This document shows, piece after piece, positions 28,361 through 36,758 of a stretch of DNA of 64,000 bases. The notes below the pieces were generated by a model. It saw only the letters and a program-made list of their open reading frames with translations. It searched no databases and was not told the DNA's origin. The position numbers were made by a program, and so were the translations under genes. The stretch comes from Terriglobia bacterium. Lineage in GTDB: Bacteria; Acidobacteriota; Terriglobia; Terriglobales; Acidobacteriaceae. Each line of letters opens with the position of its first letter. The first letter of the stretch is position 1. Location: contig JAIQFH010000013.1 of the NCBI GenBank assembly GCA_020073385.1, forward strand, positions 1 through 64,000. Reading direction: 5' to 3'.

Positions 28361-30622
28361 TCATTCCCGTCCAGGCTGCAATTCTGGTGTGGCGATATCC
28401 AACGGTTCGTCCCGGCCCGACAGCGAACCATGCCAGACGCTGCCTCCGAAGGTCGAGACGTATATCTTATTGTGATCAATCGGATCAGGAATCACCCGGT
28501 ACGACCATTTGAAGTTGAATCCGGGAATCCGGGCCCAGTGTTCGCCGCGATCGTTCGAACGCCAGGCGGAAGACTCGAATCCGGACGCGTACAGAACACT
28601 CGAGTCATTGGGATCGATGGTGACGTCGTAAACATGCCGGTCCCGGTCAAAGATCGGCCGCCAACTGCGACCAGCATCTTCGGAAAGAAAAATGCCGCCG
28701 CCGTCGCCGTGTGTGCCGGCGGCGCGCGCCCATGCTGCGAGATACAACCGCTGTGGGGACTTCGGATCTACGGTGAGCGCATTGGGTCCGTTCACCCCTT
28801 GAGGCAATTGGATGGGATTCCAATGCTCTGCACCGTCCCGAGAGGAATAGAGGGCGCCGTCATACGGAGTGCCAATGCTGCCGTCCTCCGAACGGCGCGC
28901 AATCACCACATAGAGAGTACCGTCAGAGGCCAGGGACAATCGCCATGCGAACGGTTGCTTCTGCATGATCCCCTGATTCTTCAGCGACCAGGTCTTGCCG
29001 CCATCGGTACTCTTATATACACCTCGCCCGAATCCTGCGACGTACAGAACGCGATCGTCGGGCGGGCTGTTGGGGTCGAGCAGAATGTGGGTTGGCGCAG
29101 TGTCGTCCATTCCTGAGTTCGATTTGCGCCATGTCTTTCCGCCATCCTCGCTCAGACAGACTCCGCCTTTGTACTTCGCCGGATCCGTGTGTCGCCACAT
29201 CTTCGGACGCGGCAGGTCGTGCACATAGCTGTTCACGCTCCACATGCGACCCCGCACCTTCGGATCAAACGCCACCCAGTAGGTGGTGTTGGTCCACCCG
29301 GACGGAACTCCCGCGGTGGAGCTCTGCCAACTCGCGCCACCGTCTTCGCTGCGGAAAAGACCTATGTCGGTGTAGGTAATGAATTGACGACTGGGATCAA
29401 ACGGATCGAAGTGGATTCCGTATGCATTCGTTACATCCAGACCTGTACTTACCCATCCTCCCGACGGCACCTTCCGCGAATAGACTGCCCACCAGGTGGC
29501 GCCACCGTCGCTGGTCTTCATGGTTCGGCCGAGATCAGTGCCGTAAGCGAGGTTCGCATCTTGATCAGCGACTCCGAGCGCGAGCGGGTTCTCTCCCCAC
29601 ACAACACCGAAACGCGGAGTAATCCAGGCATCGTGGACATTGGGAGCGGCAGCATCAGCTTCCTTCCAGACCAGTTGCCAGGATTCTCCGGCGTTCTCGG
29701 TCTTCGCTACCCCCATCCATTTCTTCCCGTCGAGTGCTAACTCGCTGTATGACAGATAGGCCACGTTGCCGTTGCGGCGGCTGGTTGCGACTGCCCGAAC
29801 CTGAGCTCCAGAGCCGGGAAGAGATGTCGAGTGCCAAGTGCGGCCCCCGTCTTTCGAAACGAATGCGCCCTTCTCCGAAACGCCATAAATCACCTGCCCG
29901 GATCCCTCGGTGAAGCCGGCTGAGACATCTGTGAATGTCACCGACTTGGGCGCCGGAAAGTTATGCAATCCAGCGCTGTCTTTCACCGATACATACTGCG
30001 GCCCGGCCAGGTAGATCGTGCGAGATTCGCGCGGAGACTTCGGATCGATCCAGATGCGGCGGGGAATCTCAGCCAAAGCATCTGTTCGCGTCCAACTCTT
30101 TCCCCAGTCATGCGAGACAAAAAGCGCCAAGTGCGCCTTGTCGCCCGTGGCATACAGAACCTTGGAGTTCTCCGGGTCTGCCGCCAGAGCGGTGAGCAGG
30201 CCCATCGGATTGTCATCGCTCACCAAGTCTTCATCTGAGTGATCAGATCGCATCACGATGGTCTTGATCTTTTCGGGTGCGGGATACACTAGCTTCCAAC
30301 TCTCACCGCTGTCCGTGCTGCGCCAGAGCCCGGTCGCCTGCGCATACATCACCTTCGGATCTGTCGGATCGAACAAAAAAAAACGCACGACGCCCCGCAG
30401 ATTAAACATTCGCCACGACTGTCCTCCGTCGTGGGTAATGTAGGAACCCGTCATGTCACAGGAAATGAGAACCGTGTTCGGGTCATGAGGGCTGATCGTC
30501 GGGTTGAACATCGCGCCACCACCGCCGGGACCGATGACCTTGAAATCCCCGGGACGCACTGCAAAAGCTGCGGCTGTAAGAAGAAGAAGGAGGAAGGCAG
30601 ACCATAGCCTGACGTTTACCAT
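28361..30622 (-). CDS. Exported Asp-box/BNR repeat beta-propeller glycosidase-like protein (sortilin/GH74-like)
   Basis: Multiple Asp-boxes: THDGGQSWRMF, SKDGGRTWHST, TSDGGATWWAV, SEDGGASWQSS, SEDGGKTWRKS, STDGGKTWSLK, SEDAGRSWRPI; signal peptide. Confidence 0.82.
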   Translation of the reverse strand: MVNVRLWSAFLLLLLTAAAFAVRPGDFKVIGPGGGGAMFNPTISPHDPNTVLISCDMTGSYITHDGGQSWRMFNLRGVVRFFLFDPTDPKVMYAQATGLWRSTDSGESWKLVYPAPEKIKTIVMRSDHSDEDLVSDDNPMGLLTALAADPENSKVLYATGDKAHLALFVSHDWGKSWTRTDALAEIPRRIWIDPKSPRESRTIYLAGPQYVSVKDSAGLHNFPAPKSVTFTDVSAGFTEGSGQVIYGVSEKGAFVSKDGGRTWHSTSLPGSGAQVRAVATSRRNGNVAYLSYSELALDGKKWMGVAKTENAGESWQLVWKEADAAAPNVHDAWITPRFGVVWGENPLALGVADQDANLAYGTDLGRTMKTSDGGATWWAVYSRKVPSGGWVSTGLDVTNAYGIHFDPFDPSRQFITYTDIGLFRSEDGGASWQSSTAGVPSGWTNTTYWVAFDPKVRGRMWSVNSYVHDLPRPKMWRHTDPAKYKGGVCLSEDGGKTWRKSNSGMDDTAPTHILLDPNSPPDDRVLYVAGFGRGVYKSTDGGKTWSLKNQGIMQKQPFAWRLSLASDGTLYVVIARRSEDGSIGTPYDGALYSSRDGAEHWNPIQLPQGVNGPNALTVDPKSPQRLYLAAWARAAGTHGDGGGIFLSEDAGRSWRPIFDRDRHVYDVTIDPNDSSVLYASGFESSAWRSNDRGEHWARIPGFNFKWSYRVIPDPIDHNKIYVSTFGGSVWHGSLSGRDEPLDIATPELQPGRE

Positions 30623-30658
30623 TTGATTCTTTCTTTTACTTTCGTTATCTTTGCGTCA
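30619..30658. promoter_or_regulatory. T-rich operator-like element (putative DeoR-family site) in divergent intergenic region
   Basis: ATTTGATTCTTTCTTTTACTTTCGTTATCTTTGCG; shares AACGAAAG(T/C)AAAA (minus strand) with 36679-36714. Confidence 0.35.
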
Positions 30659-30713
30659 CCACTCTGCTGCAAAGTTTTAGAAATGTCAACCGCAAAGTGG
30701 CGAGGCGTTCCCC

Positions 30714-32252
30714 ATGCAAAGAAGAAGCTTGTTGAAGGGCGCGGCTGCGGTAGCGGCACTGGCGCCCGCCGCGGCACTTGCGCAGGCATTCGGAAACCAG
30801 AGGTTCAGTTCACCCATACCCTCGCACGATCGCCTGGAACAGGGACCGTTCGACATCGACCAGGATGAGGGATGGCTTACCGCGCTCTACACCACGCCAT
30901 CGGAAAAGCCTGTGCGCAATCCCGGCCTCGGACTTGTCGGATACACATGGGAGGAAAGCGGCCCGTCACTGGCTGCTCGCGCCGGGCGTGAAACGCTCGA
31001 ACAGCACGTGGAGAATATTTCCAGTCTGCCCTTCGTCGACGTTCTTTACATTCGCTGCGACTGGCGCAATGTGCAGTCCCGGCCGGGAAGGCTCGACCTC
31101 GATCCCGTGTGGAGACTCACCCTTGACGCTGCGAAGCGACACGGCTTGAGGGTTGCCTTTCGAGTGCAGATCTCGAATACTTCGTTCCAACCGGAACAGA
31201 TCGCGTTACCAGAATTTTTGCGCTCGCGCGTTCCGACGGCCAAGATCGGCCGCATTCCCGGACAAGGCAACGCGGAATGGGTTGAACCGCGCTACGACCA
31301 TCCGGAATTCCAGAAAGCTTTCGCCGAACTCAACGGTCTGCTGGCAGCCGAGTTTGACGGAAACCCACTCATCGAATGGACGGACGTCATGCAATATGGA
31401 TTCTGGGGCGAAGGCCATACCAGCAATTATCCGAATCCATTTCTCGACTACCCGACGGCGGAGCGCACATTTGTTGAGATGACGGAGCTCCAACTGGAAA
31501 CGTGGAAGAAAACTCCTCTCGCCTTTAACACTCAGCCCGACATCAGCAATGTCGGCAACCGCAAGACCCTGGCCATGGCGATGAGTGCCGGAGCCTGGCT
31601 TCGCTCGGACAGTATCATCGTCGAGGAACCGATCCAGATTGACCAGATTGCGAACCGGCCACCGTGGCTGGCGGCAATTCTCGAGGACGGATACTTTCGT
31701 CAGTACGATACTGCCAAGCTGTCCAAAGACGAGAGCGGAATGAACATTCTTGAGAGCTACATGCTGCACACGCTGGACGTGCGCGCGAACTACTGGGGGT
31801 TGTGGACTGAGTCTGCGAACCTTGCGCATTACAACCAGATGTATCCTCGCGGTTTCGAGCGACTGCGCACGAATCTCGGCTACCGCTTACGGCCGTCGTG
31901 GGTGTGGCAGCGAAAACGCCATGGAACCGCCGAAGTGATTGTCGCAGTGTCCAATCGCGGGGTTGCGGGAGTTCCTGGCATGCTTTGGCTGCAATTGGCG
32001 AGCCCTGACGGGAAGCTGAAATTGCGCGGCACGCTTGATGCCGGACTTCCGTCCGGTGGAGGCATTCGCCTCGCCTCATTCTTCTTGCCGGCAGGATTCA
32101 CCGGCACGGTTCACCTCTCGGCAGAGTTGGAGATTCGCCCTGGGGTCGTAAACCCGATTGCATGGGCGTGCGAACAACCGCTCAACCCTGATGGATCGAT
32201 CGCCATCGAAGTGCGAAAGAACGATGATCCTGGCTGGAGAAAGGGGGTGTAA
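30714..32252 (+). CDS. Exported putative glycoside hydrolase-like protein (DUF4832/TIM-barrel-like), function unknown
   Basis: MQRRSLLKGAAAVAALAPAAALAQA signal; NPGLGLVGYTWEE..., VDVLYIRCDWRNVQSRPGRLDLDPVWRLTLDAAKRHGLRVAFRVQ, LIEWTDVMQYGFWGEGH. Confidence 0.65.
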   Translation: MQRRSLLKGAAAVAALAPAAALAQAFGNQRFSSPIPSHDRLEQGPFDIDQDEGWLTALYTTPSEKPVRNPGLGLVGYTWEESGPSLAARAGRETLEQHVENISSLPFVDVLYIRCDWRNVQSRPGRLDLDPVWRLTLDAAKRHGLRVAFRVQISNTSFQPEQIALPEFLRSRVPTAKIGRIPGQGNAEWVEPRYDHPEFQKAFAELNGLLAAEFDGNPLIEWTDVMQYGFWGEGHTSNYPNPFLDYPTAERTFVEMTELQLETWKKTPLAFNTQPDISNVGNRKTLAMAMSAGAWLRSDSIIVEEPIQIDQIANRPPWLAAILEDGYFRQYDTAKLSKDESGMNILESYMLHTLDVRANYWGLWTESANLAHYNQMYPRGFERLRTNLGYRLRPSWVWQRKRHGTAEVIVAVSNRGVAGVPGMLWLQLASPDGKLKLRGTLDAGLPSGGGIRLASFFLPAGFTGTVHLSAELEIRPGVVNPIAWACEQPLNPDGSIAIEVRKNDDPGWRKGV

Positions 32253-32293
32253 CGTTAGGCGTTTCACCTCGCATGCGAAGTAGAAATCTGTAG

Positions 32294-34705
32294 CTATCGG
32301 ATGAGGTGGATCCGCAGCCGTCCGTCTTTGTGGCCGGCAAATGGAATGCGCAGCACTCCGGCGCGATCGGTGTCCGCTGCCCCGCTCCACAGATGAACTC
32401 CTTGAAATAATCCGCCGCCCCATGTTTTCGTCTTGCCGCCCGTGAGTTCCAGTTCGTACTTCGATTCTGGTTTTAGCCCAGTCGCGATAAGAGTCTGAGT
32501 CTCGACATCAGGTACTGTAATTTCGCCGTCCGTCACCGGAACCTGGTCGGTCGCGAACACCACAAGCGTCTGGCCTCCGATTACGGCACCTGTGAGATTG
32601 CTGCCATCTGCCAGTTCAACGTGAAGATTTCTGGCGTCACCTTTATTTCCGATTTCCAACACATTCAAGAAAAGATCATCTCTGCTGGGTTTGGCGGGGG
32701 AAATTTCAATTCGCCATGATCCGGGCACCACGTGCAGCATATTGGAGGGTGAGATGCGATCGAGATCGTTCCCCCAAAACGTGAGCCACATCTTCTTCAG
32801 ATAGGGATCGGTGGGCAGAGGACCGCCTTTCGCATCTTCGATAGGCCAGTTCTTTCCCGTGCCCCACGCGCCACCGAACTCGTCGCCCGGCGTCCAGAAT
32901 TCCCAGCCTGGCCCACCGCGCTTCACCGTTTCGTGTTCACGCGGCAGTAGCGTGTGAACGAGCAGACGTCCACCGCCATCTTTGAAAGAGAAGCTGTCGG
33001 CATTTGTGTACAAAGTGCCGCCGTGGCCCTCGTCTTGTCCTGGCTGCGTCGCGTCAACTGACGGCTCATTCACGCCGTGCAACAGCCATACTTTTTTGTA
33101 GGAGGGATCCTTGGCGCGCACGTGATCAAACACCACGAGGGTATTCGTGTGTGGAAGATAAAGAAGCTCTCGAGTGAACAAGTCGAGTTTGGATGAGCTA
33201 TAGGCATGGGTGGCATCGCCACGTGCATATTGGAACTCGCCAGGCACATGGTCCGTAATCTGCATGCGAGCCAAGTCCCACAGGTCACGCGTTTGCTCCC
33301 AATCTTCCACGCTGCGGATGGTATTCCAGTAACGTGACGAGTCCATCCGCTGTCCGCCATCGTTGGCCGCAGGCCAGAGATTCTCCGCCCAAAAAAATGG
33401 CTCGCCCTGCTTGTAGATGAGCATGGTGTTGTGCGCGATGGTTCGGCGGTAGTAGTTGAGATAGTTGGGACTTTCGGTCTCGGTATAGTCCGCCGCGGTG
33501 TCAAGCGCCAGATATCCGCGGTGGTAAATCGTGAACTGGTTTTGATCCAGGTGCTGATGTTTCGAACTGTAGGGTCCCGCCGTGAACTCGATCCAGGTCG
33601 AATCGGGGCCCCAACCATCTCGCATCACCAAATCGCCAACACCACTGAATAGATGTTGACGCGGCAACTCTGTCTCAGTCGCCAGCGCAGGATCGCGCGG
33701 CGTGACCAAAGGGTCGTCCCACAGAAACTGCAGGATCGGGATGTACCATTTTGAAGTGGAAGGCCATCCGCTCTTGCGCAGCATCCAGGCCGCGTAGGGA
33801 TCCTTGAACCGGTTCACGGTATAGCCGAGCACGTCATTGTCTTGCGCGAGATAGTACGGCCACTCGTTGTCTCCACGGCGCGACGTCGTTCCATCGGGAA
33901 GTGTTTTGTAGAGGTAGGTGTCGCCATAGTGCGAGTAGACGGTGAAGCGACGCGCCGGATCATCGCCGGTCGTAGTTCTTCGGAGCTCAGCCAGCAGCGC
34001 CATGGGCAGGAATGTGATTCGCTGGTAGTCCATGGATTCGTGATAACCACCCTCGGGCGTCACGAATTGGCTGATCGCGAGCACATTATTGAGCGAACGG
34101 CGGGCACGGTCACGCAGCGCCGCAGCGCGGGCTTCGGTAGAGGGATGCCCTTCGATCGCCGTCAGCGCAAATGTCGCCAGAGTAAGAAAGCGGACCGCGT
34201 AATTGTGATACGAGACCAGCGCGGGATCGGCGAGTGCGTTGTCCTGAAACATGCGCTCGGCTCCATTCAGCAACTCGCCGGCGATGCGATCTTTTAGCGC
34301 GCTATCAAATTGATTGCAGTCGTACAGCCAGTCAAAGGCGAGCGACCAGCGGACGTAATCCATGTATGTGCGCGATCCCACCTTCTCCGGCAGGTGCGTT
34401 CGCCGCATCTCATCCAGTGCCCGTTTCGCGAACGTTTCATCGCTTGTCAGCAGGTAGGTCAGAGCCTGTCCGGCGATGTCATCACTCGGGCGCATGCCTG
34501 CGACGTATCTGGCTCGCAAGATCGAGAGACCCGTAAAAGGATCCTCTTGCCCGATCAAGAGCCGTGGCCTCGTTAAGCTGGCGGATGTCTGTGCGAGCGC
34601 GACGGAGCAAGGCAGCATCAGCAACCAGGCCCAAATGGTGAAACGGAGATACAGAGGACGCAGAGAGTGAGTCCGATAGTTCCTATGATTTCGATAGAGC
34701 TTCAT
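32294..34705 (-). CDS. Heparinase II/III family protein (polysaccharide lyase-like), exported
   Basis: DSTWIEFTAGPYSSKHQHLDQNQFTIYHRGYLALDTAADY...YRRTIAHNTMLIYKQGE typical of the heparinase II/III C-terminal domain; signal peptide after ATG at 34705. Confidence 0.82.
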   Translation of the reverse strand: MKLYRNHRNYRTHSLRPLYLRFTIWAWLLMLPCSVALAQTSASLTRPRLLIGQEDPFTGLSILRARYVAGMRPSDDIAGQALTYLLTSDETFAKRALDEMRRTHLPEKVGSRTYMDYVRWSLAFDWLYDCNQFDSALKDRIAGELLNGAERMFQDNALADPALVSYHNYAVRFLTLATFALTAIEGHPSTEARAAALRDRARRSLNNVLAISQFVTPEGGYHESMDYQRITFLPMALLAELRRTTTGDDPARRFTVYSHYGDTYLYKTLPDGTTSRRGDNEWPYYLAQDNDVLGYTVNRFKDPYAAWMLRKSGWPSTSKWYIPILQFLWDDPLVTPRDPALATETELPRQHLFSGVGDLVMRDGWGPDSTWIEFTAGPYSSKHQHLDQNQFTIYHRGYLALDTAADYTETESPNYLNYYRRTIAHNTMLIYKQGEPFFWAENLWPAANDGGQRMDSSRYWNTIRSVEDWEQTRDLWDLARMQITDHVPGEFQYARGDATHAYSSSKLDLFTRELLYLPHTNTLVVFDHVRAKDPSYKKVWLLHGVNEPSVDATQPGQDEGHGGTLYTNADSFSFKDGGGRLLVHTLLPREHETVKRGGPGWEFWTPGDEFGGAWGTGKNWPIEDAKGGPLPTDPYLKKMWLTFWGNDLDRISPSNMLHVVPGSWRIEISPAKPSRDDLFLNVLEIGNKGDARNLHVELADGSNLTGAVIGGQTLVVFATDQVPVTDGEITVPDVETQTLIATGLKPESKYELELTGGKTKTWGGGLFQGVHLWSGAADTDRAGVLRIPFAGHKDGRLRIHLIR

Positions 34706-34793
34706 AACGAGGAGAATTATAGGAGCCACGTCAAACGAATCGATTTCTGGGGATCGGTGGCATGCTCCGCTCGCATCGACTACACTACGCGCC

Positions 34794-35768
34794 ATGAGCA
34801 TTCGGATTGGATTGCTCGGTTGCGGCGAGCACTCTGAGGTCGGCCACGCAGTTCCGCTGGCACACTATTCCGCTAAACACCCGGGTGCCGTTGTCCTCGT
34901 CGGAGCCTGTGACCTCCGCCGTGAGCGGGCAGAATTGTTCTGTCAAAAGTACGGCTTCGCACGCGCCTATTCTGATATGGACGCCATGCTCCAGAGCGAG
35001 AGACTCGATGTCTGCATTGCTGTGATTCCGGTCGAACATATTCCGTCCGTGGGCATCAGGCTCCTCCAGGCGCACGTTCCTTGCGTTGTGGAGAAGCCGC
35101 TGGGGCCGTCTATCGCTGAGGTCGAAGTGTTGCGTGATGCTGCGCGGGCCACGAACACAGTCAACATGGTGTCAGTAAATCGGCGTTTCATGCCGTTACT
35201 CAAACAGGGAATCGAGTGGACGAAGAGCACCGGACCTCTTCGCTACGTGCGCGCAACGATGTTGCGGCACCAGCGAACCGAGCCAGATTTTCTCGGTTTC
35301 ACAGCTATACATGCCCTGGATACGGTTCGGTTCATCGGCGGAGACTTTGCCTCCAGTAACATCCGGGCAATCACGCCGGCAGCCCCGCACTCGTTCGTCA
35401 TCGATATTCAATTCGAGGCGGGAATCGTTGGCCGTGTTGATGTGCTGCCGACGTCTGGCATGGTTGAAGAAACCTATGAACTGATCGGCGACGGCTTTCG
35501 TTGTGTCGTTACCAGCCCCTTCGGACCGCAGCGGTTCTTACGCTGCTATCAGAAGAACCGTCTTGTGCAGGAAGAGATCGCAGACGACCAACCGGAGGAT
35601 GTGATCTTTGGGTTCTACGGAGAGGCTGCCGAATTGGTCGATGCGTTCAAACAAGGTCGACGCCCAGAACCCACAATCGAAGACATCTTTCCATCGGTGC
35701 AGGCTTGTTTTGAACTCGTAAAGCGCGTAGAAAACAATCCTACATCGATCGCCCCTTTCTCGCGCTAG
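34794..35768 (+). CDS. Gfo/Idh/MocA family oxidoreductase
   Basis: IRIGLLGCGEHSEVGHAVPLAHYSAKHPGAVVLVGACDLR; VPCVVEKPLGPSIAEVEVLRDAA. Confidence 0.9.
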   Translation: MSIRIGLLGCGEHSEVGHAVPLAHYSAKHPGAVVLVGACDLRRERAELFCQKYGFARAYSDMDAMLQSERLDVCIAVIPVEHIPSVGIRLLQAHVPCVVEKPLGPSIAEVEVLRDAARATNTVNMVSVNRRFMPLLKQGIEWTKSTGPLRYVRATMLRHQRTEPDFLGFTAIHALDTVRFIGGDFASSNIRAITPAAPHSFVIDIQFEAGIVGRVDVLPTSGMVEETYELIGDGFRCVVTSPFGPQRFLRCYQKNRLVQEEIADDQPEDVIFGFYGEAAELVDAFKQGRRPEPTIEDIFPSVQACFELVKRVENNPTSIAPFSR

Positions 35769-35789
35769 TCAGGGCTGCAACTTGAGCGA

Positions 35790-36575
35790 TCAGACCACGA
35801 CGACTTCAATGCCCTTTTTGCGGAGCGCATCGGTAAAACTCTCGGGCGCGTGCTCGTCGGTGATCAAGCGATGAATATTCTCAAGGGGACCAATGTGGAA
35901 GAGACTGCGGCGGCCGAGCTTCGTGGAATCGGCTACGACTGTCACTTCGCGCGAGACTTTCATCATCAGCCCGTTGAGTTGCGCCTCGAGTACATCAGCC
36001 GTGAATGGCCCCGCGTCAAGGTCCAGGCCGTCAACGGCGAGAAACAGCCGGTCGGCGTGCAATTCGCGAAGCATGGCCTCGGCCTGCGGTCCGACAAACG
36101 AGTAAGACACCGTTCTCAATAGGCCGCCCAGCATAAACAGCGCAATTTCCGGAGCATCCACGAGCTCGTTCGCGATGTTGAGTGCGCTGGTAATTACCGA
36201 TACTTTGAGCTTCGCGCGTTTCAGGCTCTTTGCAATCTCCGCCGTCGTCGTGCCTGAATCCAAAATGACGGTTTCATTGGGCTGTACCAGCTGCGCAGCG
36301 GCCTGACCGATGCGCACCTTCTCCGAGCGGTGCAACGTCGCCTTGAGTTTTAAGGGATAGTCTTGAGTGGGCGCGTAGCGAACCGCGCCTCCATGCGAGC
36401 GCAGCACCGCGCCCTGACTCGATAGAGCATCGAGGTCGCTCCGAGCAGTGACTGCCGAAACCGCGAACCTTTTGACCAGGTCATGAATGGTGACCTGCCC
36501 AGACAGCTCAACCAATTCAAGGATCTTGCGGCGGCGGCCCTCGGCGAGCAGCCGTGAATTGTCGGATTTCGACAT
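35790..36575 (-). CDS. DeoR/GlpR family transcriptional regulator of sugar metabolism
   Basis: RRRKILELVELSGQVTIHDLVKRFAVSAVTARSDLDALSSQGAVLRSHGGAVR; VILDSGTTTAEIAKSLK; GLDLDAGPFTADVLEAQ. Confidence 0.93.
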   Translation of the reverse strand: MSKSDNSRLLAEGRRRKILELVELSGQVTIHDLVKRFAVSAVTARSDLDALSSQGAVLRSHGGAVRYAPTQDYPLKLKATLHRSEKVRIGQAAAQLVQPNETVILDSGTTTAEIAKSLKRAKLKVSVITSALNIANELVDAPEIALFMLGGLLRTVSYSFVGPQAEAMLRELHADRLFLAVDGLDLDAGPFTADVLEAQLNGLMMKVSREVTVVADSTKLGRRSLFHIGPLENIHRLITDEHAPESFTDALRKKGIEVVVV

Positions 36576-36614
36576 GAACGCCAGACCGAGTCTATTCGTT
36601 GAAAGCGCCTTTGG

Positions 36615-36716
36615 TCAAATTATTGCTTACCATTGCCCCCTTCTGACTTGTGATTTTCTTTTTATTGCCTTGCGTTACATTTTTCTTTTGCTTGTTTTTG
36701 CTTTCGTTTTGTGATA
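36615..36716. promoter_or_regulatory. Divergent DeoR/TonB-receptor intergenic region with T-rich repeated operator-like motifs
   Basis: ATTATTGCTTACCATTG (36619-36635), TTTATTGCCTTGCGTTAC, TTTTTCTTTTGCTTGTTTTTGCTTTCGTTTTGTGA (about 36680-36714). Confidence 0.35.
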
Positions 36717-36758
36717 CAAGTCCGGCGTCGCTCATTTAATGCATTCACGGAGTTGCTT

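Noticed and set aside
28346-29116. 256-aa + strand ORF
   Set aside because: Antisense to the Asp-box propeller gene; no family resemblance.
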